64,000 bases of DNA from positions 53,799 through 117,798 of the forward strand of contig CALJUX010000051.1 of assembly GCA_937978655.1 (NCBI GenBank). The letters are read 5' to 3'. The notes beneath the pieces are model-generated. The model worked only from the letters and a program-made list of their open reading frames with translations, was not told the DNA's origin and made no database searches. The DNA is from an uncultured Chromatiaceae bacterium. Lineage in GTDB: Bacteria; Pseudomonadota; Gammaproteobacteria; Enterobacterales; Alteromonadaceae. Positions 26,281 through 35,104 of this stretch are shown piece by piece; within the stretch, counting starts at the first letter, position 1; every line of letters starts with the position of its first letter. A program made the translations under genes and the position numbers.

Positions 26281-26742
26281 CTAAATTTTCCCCTGTCACA
26301 CAACAACCGAATCAAATGCAAAATGCGGGTTTTAAAGTCTGAGCTGTGCCTTTAATTTTTTTTCATTCGCTCACGCTAACGAACAATAAATTAATAATCA
26401 ATATTTTAACTGGTCCTCTCGCTTTGAATTTAGCGAAAGCGTGCGTGGTAGATTCGTTCCTGATTAAAACACCAGATTTATATTCTTCAACCGGATTTTC
26501 TGATGTTCCGCATGAGCCAAAACCAATTTCTGGCACAATTGGCAATACAAATACACTCCCAAAACGGTCGGATGATTACAAAAGCAGACCCTCTGCGGCA
26601 GCGATGCCGCAGAGTAGCCTACAGGGAACGTATTCACGGCGTGTCTGCGTTGTAGTCGTCCGTGCCGTTGTTGCTTGCTCATTCTACTCAAAAACAAGGC
26701 TGGGCAAGCCGTCGGCAAGCGTGAGGTCCGAATTGCAAGCGC
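26281..26742. other. AT-rich gene-free segment of the accessory patch
   Basis: About 460 bases with no credible gene. The left part is AT-rich and would carry the promoter of the Abi-alpha gene. It contains the hairpin repeat at 26591-26614 with a conserved-looking tail. The open plus-strand frame through it has no ribosome site and no protein-like composition. Confidence 0.5.
26591..26614. repeat. REP-like hairpin with GNRA-type loop
   Basis: CTCTGCGGCA, loop GCGA, TGCCGCAGAG: perfect 10-bp stem. The following bases (TAGCCTACAGGGAACGTATT, then CACGGCG) resemble tails I associate with dispersed intergenic repeats in gammaproteobacteria. Only one copy is in the window, so the repeat status needs a genome search. 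Confidence 0.5.
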
Positions 26743-26916
26743 TCAACTCCTATTGCCAGGCTGCTGCAACAGCGCAAATTCCTGCCACTCACTGCTATCT
26801 TCCCCGGCGTTTAATTCACCATGAAAATAATCCGGCTGGAGTAAAAGATCGTCTTGTTGAAACTTGGTTTGTGATTCGACATAAAACGGTGAGGTGACTT
26901 GATCTGGCTGTGGCAT
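26743..26916 (-). CDS. Small 57-residue protein of unknown function
   Basis: ATG 26916 with CCGGAG 9 nt upstream; TGA at 26743-26745. It starts MPQPDQVTSPFYVESQ and continues DYFHGELNAGEDSSEWQEF: acidic, Gln-rich and without a hydrophobic segment. It lies just past the terminator of the formaldehyde operon, so it is probably transcribed separately or by read-through. No family recognised. Support is the ribosome site, uninterrupted frame and protein-like composition. Confidence 0.5.
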   Translation of the reverse strand: MPQPDQVTSPFYVESQTKFQQDDLLLQPDYFHGELNAGEDSSEWQEFALLQQPGNRS

Positions 26917-26984
26917 AACAAAATCTCCGGTGAATATGCAGAAGGGCTTATTAAGCTATAGCGGATTTTGCCGGTGCCGGAGAT

Positions 26985-27009
26985 AAAAAAACGCCGGCAT
27001 TGCCGGCGT
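26985..27009 (-). terminator. Intrinsic terminator of the frmA-fghA operon
   Basis: On the minus strand: ACGCCGGC, loop AAT, GCCGGCGT followed by seven U's (26985-26991 as A's on plus). It lies 68 nt after the hydrolase stop codon. Confidence 0.88.
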
Positions 27010-27076
27010 CGGGAAAAGCTGACAACCGACTTTGCAGGGCAGGTGGCCAGCGAGGCTTAAAGTGTGTCGTTACAGG

Positions 27077-27913
27077 TCACTCAAACAGATAGCGCGCATG
27101 GAAACGCAAATGTTCTTCGATAAAGCTGCTGATGAAATAATAGGAATGGTCGTAACCGGGCTGGAAGCGGATCTCGACGTGAGCACCACTCTGGGCCGCA
27201 GCGTCGATCAATGCTTCTGTGCGCAGCTGTGCCGGGTAAAACTGGTCTTTACTGCCTTGATCTACCAGCATTGGCGGCACCATTGTCGCTTTGGCTAACA
27301 AAGCGCTGGCGTCGTACTCCAGCCAGTCAGCAACATTATCACCAAGGTAAGCGCTGAAGGCTTTGCGGCCCCATTCACACTGGCTCGGCTGGCAAATTGG
27401 CGAAAAGGCCGACACCGACCGGTAAGCCGCTGGCTGACGCAGTGCCAGCACCAAGGCACCGTGGCCGCCCATCGAATGCCCGCTGATCGATTTCACCTGA
27501 GTCAAAGGCAGCGTCACCGGTAAAATCGCCGGCAGTTCGCGGCTGATGTAATCATACATGCGGTAATGCGCGGTCCAGGGGGCTTCGGTGGCGTTGACAT
27601 AAAAACCGGCGCCCTGACCCAAATCATAGGCCGGGTCGTTAGCGACCAGTTCACCGCGTGGGCTGGTATCCGGGATGATCAAAGCGATACCAAGCTCGGC
27701 GGCGATGCGCTGCGCACCGGCTTTGACCGAGAAGTTCTCGTCGGTACAGGTGAGGCCGGACAACCAATACAGCGCCGGCACTTTTTGTGTTTCAGCCTGC
27801 GGCGGTAAATACACTGAAAACTGCATATTGCAGCTCAGTGTATTAGCGAAGTGTTCAAACTTCAGCTGGCGGCCGCCAAACAGACGGGATTCGGCCAGTT
27901 GCGTCAATGACAT
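27077..27913 (-). CDS. fghA: S-formylglutathione hydrolase
   Basis: 278 residues from ATG 27913 (AGGA 8 nt upstream). Esterase-D family: LSGLTCTDENFSVKAGAQR, nucleophile GHSMGGHGAL, and VDQGSKDQFY and PGYDHSYYFI carrying the catalytic Asp and His. It hydrolyses S-formylglutathione to formate and glutathione, the second step of glutathione-dependent formaldehyde detoxification. It lies 50 nt downstream of the matching dehydrogenase and ahead of a strong terminator, so the two form an operon. Confidence 0.95.
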   Translation of the reverse strand: MSLTQLAESRLFGGRQLKFEHFANTLSCNMQFSVYLPPQAETQKVPALYWLSGLTCTDENFSVKAGAQRIAAELGIALIIPDTSPRGELVANDPAYDLGQGAGFYVNATEAPWTAHYRMYDYISRELPAILPVTLPLTQVKSISGHSMGGHGALVLALRQPAAYRSVSAFSPICQPSQCEWGRKAFSAYLGDNVADWLEYDASALLAKATMVPPMLVDQGSKDQFYPAQLRTEALIDAAAQSGAHVEIRFQPGYDHSYYFISSFIEEHLRFHARYLFE

Positions 27914-27963
27914 ACTCAAATCCTGTTAAAACACCCGACACACATAGCGCCGGGCGTGATCTG

Positions 27964-29082
27964 TTAAAAGTGAATAACAGTACGAATGGACTTGCCTTCA
28001 TGCATCAAATCAAAGGCTTCGTTGATGCGCTCCAGCGGCATGGTGTGCGTGATAAAAGTATCCAGCTCAAATTCGCCATTTAAATAACGTTCCACATAGT
28101 CTGGCAGTTCAGTGCGGCCTTTGACGCCACCAAATGCAGTGCCGCGCCAAACCCGGCCTGTGACCAGCTGGAATGGCCGGGTGGAAATTTCCGCGCCGCT
28201 TGGCGCTACGCCGATAATCACCGACTCGCCCCAGCCTTTATGGCAGCACTCTAAAGCAGAGCGCATCACATTGACGTTACCGATACATTCAAAGGAGAAA
28301 TCGACACCGCCGTCGGTCATCTCAACGATGACATCCTGAATTGGCTTGTTGAAGTTTTTCGGATTGACCACATCAGTCGCGCCCAATTTCAGCGCGATAT
28401 CAAACTTGGATTCGTTGATATCAATGGCGATGATGCGGCTGGCTTTGGCCATCACAGCGCCAATCACCGCCGACAGGCCAATACCGCCTAAACCAAAAAT
28501 TGCCACTGTGTCGCCTTCTTTCACTTTGGCGGTGTTCATCACCGCGCCCATGCCGGTGGTGACGCCACAGCCGAGCAAACAGACTTTTTCCAGCGGCGCG
28601 GCTTTGTTGATTTTGGCTAATGAGATTTCCGGCAGCACTGTGTGTTCAGCGAAAGTTGAAGTGCCCATATAGTGGAAAATCGGCTGGCCGTTTTTGGAAA
28701 AACGTGTGGTGCCGTCCGGCATCAGGCCCTGCCCCTGGGTGGCGCGAATGGCCTGGCATAAATTGGTTTTACCGGATAAACAGAATTTGCATTTGCCGCA
28801 TTCCGGCGTGTAGAGCGGAATAACATGGTCGCCGACTGCGACGCTGGTGACGCCAGGGCCAACAGCTTCAACAATACCACCGCCCTCATGGCCCAAAATA
28901 CAAGGAAATTTGCCTTCAGAATCAGCGCCCGACAGCGTGTAGGCGTCGGTATGGCACACGCCGGTGGCGATAATACGCACCAGTACTTCGCCTTGTTGCG
29001 GCGGCATTAAATCCACTTCTTCAATCGATAATGGCTGGTTTGGGCCCCAGGCGACGGCGGCGCGGGTTTTGAGCATTTGCAT
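27964..29082 (-). CDS. frmA: S-(hydroxymethyl)glutathione dehydrogenase (class III ADH)
   Basis: 372 residues, ATG 29082 with AAGGAA upstream. Zinc-dependent medium-chain dehydrogenase: catalytic-zinc Cys in TGVCHTDAYTLSG, GHEGGGIVE, structural-zinc cysteines in ECGKCKFCLSGKTNLC, and Rossmann motif GLGGIGLSAVIGA. It oxidises the formaldehyde-glutathione adduct with NAD and can reduce S-nitrosoglutathione. No FrmR is present; a LysR-type gene lies divergently upstream and is a candidate regulator. Same operon as fghA. Confidence 0.95.
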   Translation of the reverse strand: MQMLKTRAAVAWGPNQPLSIEEVDLMPPQQGEVLVRIIATGVCHTDAYTLSGADSEGKFPCILGHEGGGIVEAVGPGVTSVAVGDHVIPLYTPECGKCKFCLSGKTNLCQAIRATQGQGLMPDGTTRFSKNGQPIFHYMGTSTFAEHTVLPEISLAKINKAAPLEKVCLLGCGVTTGMGAVMNTAKVKEGDTVAIFGLGGIGLSAVIGAVMAKASRIIAIDINESKFDIALKLGATDVVNPKNFNKPIQDVIVEMTDGGVDFSFECIGNVNVMRSALECCHKGWGESVIIGVAPSGAEISTRPFQLVTGRVWRGTAFGGVKGRTELPDYVERYLNGEFELDTFITHTMPLERINEAFDLMHEGKSIRTVIHF

Positions 29083-29227
29083 GGTTTAATTCCTTTGAGC
29101 TGTGGTGGCAGCACAAGCAAAGCACAGCCTGACTGCAATCACCACCGGCAGAGACAACAAGATGCCTCATTGTAATTTTTTCTTAATCGAAGATAATCAG
29201 GCAAAAATGAAAATGAGTTTTGCATAA

Positions 29228-30097
29228 ATGAAAGAATGGCAGGGCGTGTCCGAGTTTGTCGCAGTGGCGGAACTGGGCAGTTTTTCGGCGGCGGCGCGCC
29301 AGCTTGGCATGTCGGTGGCGCAGGTCAGCCGCAATGTGCGTGAATTAGAGCAGCGCCTGCAGGTGCTGTTGCTGGCGCGCACCACGCGGCAAGTGCATCT
29401 GACTGAGCCTGGCACTTTGTATTTGCAGCAATGCCGGCCTTTGTTACATGGTCTGGCGCAGGCTAATCAGCAGTTGCTGGATTTACAGGGCCAGCCGTCT
29501 GGCCTGATTAAACTGACCGCACCGGTGTTTTACGGCGAAACGGTGATTGCGCCGCTGCTGCACGATTTTTTGCAAAAATACCCACGCTTGCAGCTGGAAC
29601 TGGATTTAACCAATGCCCAGCTGGATTTGGTGAAAGGCGGTTTTGACTGCGCGATCCGGCTCGGCCAGCTCAGTGATTCAACTTTGCAGGCGCGCAAACT
29701 CGGCAGCCGCCGCGCTTTTCTGGCAGCAAGCCCGGCGTATCTGGCCGAGCAAGGCATCCCGGCACAGCTCAGTGATTTGGCAAACCATCGCTGTTTAGTC
29801 GGTTCAGTCGAGTTCTGGCGTTTTGAGCAACAAGGGCAAAAACTACAAATCCGACCGACGCCTTATATCAAATGCAACAGCGGCGTGGCGCTGACCGATG
29901 CTGCGCTGAAAGGCCTGGGTATTACGCAATTGCCGGATTATTACCTGCTGCCACATCTGCAGCAGGGCACTTTGGTGGAGTTATTACCAGAGCTGCAACC
30001 AAAAGACGACGGCATCTGGGCCTTGTATCCGCTCAATCAGCATTTACCGCAGAAAGTGCGGTTGTTGCTGGATTACCTGCAACAGCAATTGGCTTGA
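29228..30097 (+). CDS. LysR-family transcriptional regulator
   Basis: 289 residues. The N-terminal winged HTH reads FVAVAELGSFSAAARQLGMSVAQVSRNVRELE, then the effector-binding domain from about residue 90 (LIKLTAPVFYGETVIAPLL). It is divergent from the formaldehyde operon with a 145-nt shared promoter region, the classic LysR arrangement, so it may control frmA-fghA or itself. The CrgA/DsdC-like effector domain gives no ligand clue. Confidence 0.9.
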   Translation: MKEWQGVSEFVAVAELGSFSAAARQLGMSVAQVSRNVRELEQRLQVLLLARTTRQVHLTEPGTLYLQQCRPLLHGLAQANQQLLDLQGQPSGLIKLTAPVFYGETVIAPLLHDFLQKYPRLQLELDLTNAQLDLVKGGFDCAIRLGQLSDSTLQARKLGSRRAFLAASPAYLAEQGIPAQLSDLANHRCLVGSVEFWRFEQQGQKLQIRPTPYIKCNSGVALTDAALKGLGITQLPDYYLLPHLQQGTLVELLPELQPKDDGIWALYPLNQHLPQKVRLLLDYLQQQLA

Positions 30098-30161
30098 TGG
30101 GAGGCTGGTATTTCAATCTATGTCGTGGGTGAATTGCATCGTGTTGATTTAAAAGACAATA

Positions 30162-30250
30162 GTACGGCGTGTGACGCCCAGCGCGCTTTGCTTGCCGGTA
30201 CCTACGGTCTCGTTGTGAGCGTAGGTACGGTCAGCGCAGCGCCACCGTAC
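30162..30250. repeat. Imperfect inverted-repeat element bounded by GTACGG/CCGTAC
   Basis: An 89-bp segment bounded by GTACGG (30162-30167) and CCGTAC (30245-30250), with an inner perfect 9-bp pair GTACCTACG (30198-30206) and CGTAGGTAC (30220-30228). It lies between the LysR and ABC-permease genes, which converge here. It has the look of a small non-coding hairpin repeat and could also serve as a two-way terminator, though no U-tract is present. Confidence 0.55.
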
Positions 30251-30311
30251 ATTTACCAATCTTAGCTTTTGGCACAAATCAGCAACTGGCGCCGCGTTTG
30301 TGCCGGTTCCC

Positions 30312-31529
30312 TTAAGCCCGGCCGCGGGTGGCGGTGGCGGGTGAAATACGGGCCGCAATCAAGGCTGGATAACTCACCGCCAGCTGACCGACCAATAACA
30401 AGGCGGCGCAGCCGATGAGCAGCAGACCTGGCGTCAGCGGTGTCATGGCAAAGGTGCTGACCAGCCAGATATTCAGGCCAATAGCACCACCAATGCCAAG
30501 TAACACACCAAGACCACTAATCAACAGATTCTCCAGCATAAAAAACCGCATGATTTGCCACTGACTGGCACCCAGCGCGCGGCGCGTACCGATTTGGCGG
30601 GTGCGGCGGTTGATGCTGAACATGGCAAGGCCAACAATGCCAAAACCGGTGATCAGTGTCAGCACGACGATGACGGTCAGCAGGATGTTGTAAGTCGCCA
30701 AATCTTCGCGATAACTTTCAGCACGGGTTTGCTCCATGGTCTTCATATTGCGCACAATCCGGCCTTTGTCGCTTTCTGCCAGCGCTTTTTCCAGCTGTGG
30801 CATCAGCGCGTCGCGCCGACCTGGCTCCGTACGGATGAAAAAGCGGCTGTTACGGCTGTCCAGCTGCTGTGGCACCAGCATGGCGTTTTCGACGTTATCC
30901 CAGCCATTCCAAGGGGCCTGCAGTGATTTAATGATCCCGGTGATTTGCATCGGCTCATGGTTGTTGATGTACAGCGTTTGCCCCAGCGCTTTTTTCCAGT
31001 CGCCGTCGAACATCTGTGCCGCCATTGCCTGCGACAAAATGATTTTGGCCGGCCATTCGGTTGCACCCTGATCTCGCCAGATCACATCACTGGGGGCAAA
31101 GTTTTCACCGGCAATCAGCTCGAGCCCCATCGCGGCAATGCCTTGTTCGTCGACCATGTACACGGCGACGCCGGTACCGTCGATGTCATCGCCGGGTTTA
31201 TTTTGCAGGCTCATTGACCAGCCGCCGCCACTGAGCGGTATGGCGTTAATTTGGGTGGCCGCCACGACGCCTGGTGTTTGCCGGATCCGCTGTAAATCTT
31301 GCGCCAGGGCGGCTTGCAGGTTGTAGTTCGGTGCAAACACGGTGTTGGTCAGATAAAAGGTATTTTGTTCATCGAGGCCGCTGGGTCTGGCCATTTGTGC
31401 ACTGCGCGCCAGCATCATAAAAATAGCGTTCACCATAATGGTCAGCGTCAACGCGATTTGCAGTGCGATTAACAATGCTCCGATTTTGTTGCGCATTAAG
31501 GCGCGTAGCATAGGTCCGAGTTCTAGCAT
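30312..31529 (-). CDS. MacB/FtsX-type ABC permease (second permease of the operon)
   Basis: 405 residues. One N-terminal membrane helix (GALLIALQIALTLTIMVNAIF), a large periplasmic domain (about 45-280), then three C-terminal helices in an FtsX domain containing INRRTRQIGTRRALGAS, the usual coupling-helix motif. It is 10 nt downstream of another permease of the same type; together they would form a heterodimeric membrane unit driven by the ATPase upstream. Substrate not inferable; such systems export lipoproteins, peptides or antibiotics, or do periplasmic mechanical work. Confidence 0.88.
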   Translation of the reverse strand: MLELGPMLRALMRNKIGALLIALQIALTLTIMVNAIFMMLARSAQMARPSGLDEQNTFYLTNTVFAPNYNLQAALAQDLQRIRQTPGVVAATQINAIPLSGGGWSMSLQNKPGDDIDGTGVAVYMVDEQGIAAMGLELIAGENFAPSDVIWRDQGATEWPAKIILSQAMAAQMFDGDWKKALGQTLYINNHEPMQITGIIKSLQAPWNGWDNVENAMLVPQQLDSRNSRFFIRTEPGRRDALMPQLEKALAESDKGRIVRNMKTMEQTRAESYREDLATYNILLTVIVVLTLITGFGIVGLAMFSINRRTRQIGTRRALGASQWQIMRFFMLENLLISGLGVLLGIGGAIGLNIWLVSTFAMTPLTPGLLLIGCAALLLVGQLAVSYPALIAARISPATATRGRA

Positions 31530-31539
31530 GACAAGCTCC

Positions 31540-32850
31540 TTATTGCGCTTTTAATTGTTGTGATGGTTGCACCTGACAGGCACGCCAGGTTGGGTACAGG
31601 CCGGCCAGAATGCTGGAGCCTATTGCCAGCGCGATGGCCAGCAGCACCATATTCAGATCCAGCACGGCAAGATCGCGGATCCAATCGCCATACATGGCTT
31701 TGACGGCTTCTAAGCCCAGCCAGGCCAGCAGCAGTCCTAGCACACCACCGGCCAGACCAATCATGCCAGACTCAACCAGATGTTGTAAAAACAGATCGTT
31801 ACGGCTGGCGCCCAGTGCCTGGCGCACACCGATCTCACTGGCCTTGCCGAGGAATTTTGCCAGTAGCAGGCCAACCGTATTGAGCAGACAGACGGCGAGG
31901 AACATCAGCGCCATTGCCATCATCATGCTGGCATCGTCGGAGACCACCTGCCGTTGCTCCAGCCAGGTCATCACATCGCTGAGTTTGTTATTGTCCTGAC
32001 GCGCAAACCGGCCGAATTTGTGTTGCTCCGCGGTGTAGGCGTTGATAAAGCTTTGATAAGCCTCACGATCAGCGCTGGTTGGTAACTCCACCCATAGCTG
32101 AGTCCAGACACACTCAGAATCAAGAAACGCCTGAAAGCCAGATTCGGTCGGTTTCCAGCAATTGGTATTGCCGGAGCGATCAAAGAACTGCTCAGTGATC
32201 AGTGAAAAGGGCACAAAGACCTCTTCGACATCTTCGAAAGGGCCGGTGGTGATGTCGTAAAATTTGGGTTTTGGATCCCAGCGCGCCATCACACCACTGA
32301 TGCGGAAATCTTTGCCGGCCAGACGCAGTGTTTCGCCGGTCGAATCGCGGCCGCCAAACAGCCGTTCGTTCAGTTCGGCATTGATCACGACGACCAGCTC
32401 TTTTTTTGCATCGGCCGCGCCATCCCAGCCGGAACCGTATAAAAACGGTACGTCAAACATCGGGAAGAAATCAGCGCTGCTGGCACGACCTGTCACCATA
32501 AACGGCAGAGCATCTTTATCTTTCGGTTCCACCACTGCAGCCATGCCACTCATGATCACCTGACGCGGCGCTTTTTTCGCCTGCCACAGATAAGTGGCGT
32601 CCCGGTAGGTCAGTTGGTCCGGCGGATCGCCATTGTCAAAAAACGGATCATTCGGCTCCCAGTTGTCGAGCTGGACATAAAACAGCTGGTCACTTTTTTG
32701 CGGAATAGGGTTGGCCGACATCAGGTAATTCACCGTGATGGTGGTCATGGCCGCGCCAATACCGAGCGCAATCGCCAGCACCATCAGCAGGCTCATGCCC
32801 CAGGTTCTTTTGCAGCTGAGCAGTGCCAGCTTCAGATAATAACTGAACAT
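31540..32850 (-). CDS. MacB/FtsX-type ABC permease (first permease of the operon)
   Basis: 436 residues from ATG 32850 (GAGGGGG upstream; the GTG just before is less likely). N-terminal helix (GMSLLMVLAIALGIGAAMTTI), a periplasmic domain with a PIPQKSDQLFYVQLDNW start as in MacB-type permeases, then an FtsX domain with KFLGKASEIGVRQALGASRNDLF and three helices. It sits 9 nt downstream of the ATPase gene and 10 nt upstream of the second permease gene. Unlike true MacB, ATPase and permease are separate proteins here. Confidence 0.88.
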   Translation of the reverse strand: MFSYYLKLALLSCKRTWGMSLLMVLAIALGIGAAMTTITVNYLMSANPIPQKSDQLFYVQLDNWEPNDPFFDNGDPPDQLTYRDATYLWQAKKAPRQVIMSGMAAVVEPKDKDALPFMVTGRASSADFFPMFDVPFLYGSGWDGAADAKKELVVVINAELNERLFGGRDSTGETLRLAGKDFRISGVMARWDPKPKFYDITTGPFEDVEEVFVPFSLITEQFFDRSGNTNCWKPTESGFQAFLDSECVWTQLWVELPTSADREAYQSFINAYTAEQHKFGRFARQDNNKLSDVMTWLEQRQVVSDDASMMMAMALMFLAVCLLNTVGLLLAKFLGKASEIGVRQALGASRNDLFLQHLVESGMIGLAGGVLGLLLAWLGLEAVKAMYGDWIRDLAVLDLNMVLLAIALAIGSSILAGLYPTWRACQVQPSQQLKAQ

Positions 32851-32859
32851 CACGCCCCC

Positions 32860-33570
32860 TCAGACCGCAGCCAGATTGTGAATATGGTGGTGAGGCTGGC
32901 CTTGTAGCAGTTCCTGCGCCTGACCGTCTTTGATAAAAATCTGCCGTTTGGCACGCGCCGCGAGGCCGTTGTCGTGTGTCACCATCAAAATGGTGGTGCC
33001 GTTGGCGTTGATGTCTTCCAGTAAACTCATCACCGACTGGGCCATGCTGGAATCGAGGTTCCCGGTGGGTTCGTCCGCCAGTAAAAAGCGTGGTGAAGTG
33101 GCCAAAGCGCGGGCAATCGCCACCCGCTGCTGCTGACCGCCGGATAACTGTGACGGCAGATGTTTCATCCGGGAGGCCAGACCGACCTGGTCCAGATGAT
33201 ATTCAATGCGTTTTTTCCGCTCCGCGGCATTAAAACCTCGATAACGCAGCGGCACGTCGACATTGTCGAACAGGTTTAAATCCGGGATTAAATTAAAGCT
33301 CTGAAAGATAAAGCCAATTTTTTGGTTACGCATCCGCGAACGGCCTTTATCGTCCAGTTTGCTGATGTCTTCGCCATCGAGCCAGTATTCGCCGGCGGTG
33401 GAGCTTTCCAGCAAACCGGCGATGTTTAAAAAGGTGGTTTTGCCGGAGCCGGACGGGCCGGTCACGCTGACAAAATCGCCTTCGGCAAGGTTCAGGTTAA
33501 TGTCGCGCAGCGCGTGGGTCACGACGTTGTCGGTGGCAAATGATTTACTGATGTTTTTCATACTGAGCAT
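32860..33570 (-). CDS. MacB/LolD-type ABC transporter ATP-binding protein
   Basis: 236 residues. Walker A GPSGSGKTT, Q-loop FQSFNLIPDLN, signature LSGGQQQRVAIARAL, Walker B FLLADEPTGNLD, and H-loop VTHD. This is the MacB/LolD subfamily. ATG 33570 has ACAGGAG upstream. It is the energy-coupling subunit of the following two permeases, in an operon headed by the periplasmic adaptor gene 58 nt upstream. Confidence 0.93.
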   Translation of the reverse strand: MLSMKNISKSFATDNVVTHALRDINLNLAEGDFVSVTGPSGSGKTTFLNIAGLLESSTAGEYWLDGEDISKLDDKGRSRMRNQKIGFIFQSFNLIPDLNLFDNVDVPLRYRGFNAAERKKRIEYHLDQVGLASRMKHLPSQLSGGQQQRVAIARALATSPRFLLADEPTGNLDSSMAQSVMSLLEDINANGTTILMVTHDNGLAARAKRQIFIKDGQAQELLQGQPHHHIHNLAAV

Positions 33571-33628
33571 AAATTCTCCTGTGGGCGCGGCCCGGCTGTC
33601 GTATTCGTTGTGTGTTAGTTCAGTTGCT

Positions 33629-34900
33629 CTAATTGAGTTGGACTGTGCTGGCGCCCTGAAAAATGTCAGTGCCAGAGGTAATGATTTGGTCGCCGGTTTT
33701 CAGGCCAGCCAGAATTTCCACGGCGTTAATACTGCGGGCGCCGGTCTCAATCGGCGTTTTGACCGCCAGGCCATCCCGCACCAGATAGGCAAAACGGCCA
33801 TTGCTGCTATCCAAAAACTGCCCACGCGCCACCTGCAACACACCAGGGCGTTGTTCCAGCAAAATACGGCTGGCGAGGCGTTGGTTTTGCCGCAATGAAG
33901 TTGGCGCATCTTTGGTGAAACGCACCCGGCCTTTGACTTGGTTTTCAAACACTTCCGGTGAAATGGTCACGAGTTTGCCGGCGTAAACCTGGCTTTCGAC
34001 TGTCACTTCGACCGGCAGGCCGATGCTTAAATCATTGGCGTAACTTTCCGGTACGGCGATTTCCACTTCGAACTGGCTTAAATCCACCACCGATAAAATC
34101 AGCTGGTTTTTGATGATGTAGGTTTTGTTTTCCACCGCGAGATTACCCAGCAGGCCATCGACCGGCGAACGCACGCTCAGGCTGTCCACCTGACGCTGAT
34201 AATCACCGACCAGCAGTTGTTGGCGCTGCAGCGCCTGCGCCAGGCTTTGCAGTTCAAATTCGAGGTTTTCTTTATTTAATGTGGCGTCTTCCACCGCATG
34301 GCGGTGCTGCACTTTGGCGGTATCCAGGTCGTCCCGGGCTTTTTCAAAATCAATCTGACTGATGGCTTTGAGCGCATAACCCTGTTCGGCGCGGCGTTTT
34401 TCCCGGTCGGCAGTGGTCAGCGTGACTTGCGCTATATCGACGGCTTTCTGGTCGGTCAGTTGCTGTTTTTTCGCCAAAATTTTCTGCCGGTCATAGCTGG
34501 TCTGCAGGCTGAACAGCGTGGCTTGTTCCTGCTGCAACCGGCTGGTCAGTTCAGGGCTATCGAGCGTCGCCAGAATTTGGCCTTTTTTCACTTCAGTGCC
34601 GGCATCGAGCAGCAGCGTTACAGTGCCTTCGGCCGGGGCATAGAGTTTCGGGCTGACGGCTGCCACCACCTGACCCTGCGCGGAAATATCGCGGGTAAAA
34701 TCGGCGGTTTTGACGGTGTCGACCCGCACGCGTGACAGCGGTACTGAAATGTCAGATTGTGACCAGCTTTGCACGGCGGGCAGCACCAGCCATATCAGCA
34801 TTGCGGCTGCACTGACACCGGCAACCGGCCACAGCCAGCGGGGTTTGGGACGGGGTTGTTGCAGCACTTCATCCTGTGCACTGGTATCGGCTATTTTCAT
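33629..34900 (-). CDS. Periplasmic adaptor (HlyD/MacA-like) of the ABC efflux operon
   Basis: 423 residues from ATG 34900 (GAGGAA upstream). Cytoplasmic N-terminus, one membrane helix (PVAGVSAAAMLIWLVLPAVQS), lipoyl half (APAEGTVTLLLDAGTEVKKGQ), long coiled coil (about 125-235), second lipoyl half (SPVDGLLGNLAVENKTYI), beta-barrel and membrane-proximal domains. This is a MacA-type fusion protein bridging the permeases to an outer-membrane channel. It is the first gene of the four-gene efflux operon and divergent from pabA. Confidence 0.9.
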   Translation of the reverse strand: MKIADTSAQDEVLQQPRPKPRWLWPVAGVSAAAMLIWLVLPAVQSWSQSDISVPLSRVRVDTVKTADFTRDISAQGQVVAAVSPKLYAPAEGTVTLLLDAGTEVKKGQILATLDSPELTSRLQQEQATLFSLQTSYDRQKILAKKQQLTDQKAVDIAQVTLTTADREKRRAEQGYALKAISQIDFEKARDDLDTAKVQHRHAVEDATLNKENLEFELQSLAQALQRQQLLVGDYQRQVDSLSVRSPVDGLLGNLAVENKTYIIKNQLILSVVDLSQFEVEIAVPESYANDLSIGLPVEVTVESQVYAGKLVTISPEVFENQVKGRVRFTKDAPTSLRQNQRLASRILLEQRPGVLQVARGQFLDSSNGRFAYLVRDGLAVKTPIETGARSINAVEILAGLKTGDQIITSGTDIFQGASTVQLN

Positions 34901-35104
34901 CAGCAATTCCTCATATGATTGCCAATGAGTCAGCGCAGGGCGGAAAATGGTTGGAAGCGCTCGCTCTAAAACATGTAACGGAATGTGTCGTTGCCAGTTT
35001 CGCCGTCAGTACAAAGACAGGGGCTGTGCGCCGGATGAAAACTTGCGGTAGAATCCGCCGCCTTCGTCTGAGGCTGCCACATAAAGTGCCGAGGTAATCC
35101 ACGC

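Noticed and set aside
26346..26897. Open plus-strand frame of 183 codons
   Set aside because: No ribosome site, composition unlike a protein, and it runs through a hairpin repeat and over the small minus-strand gene at 26743-26916.
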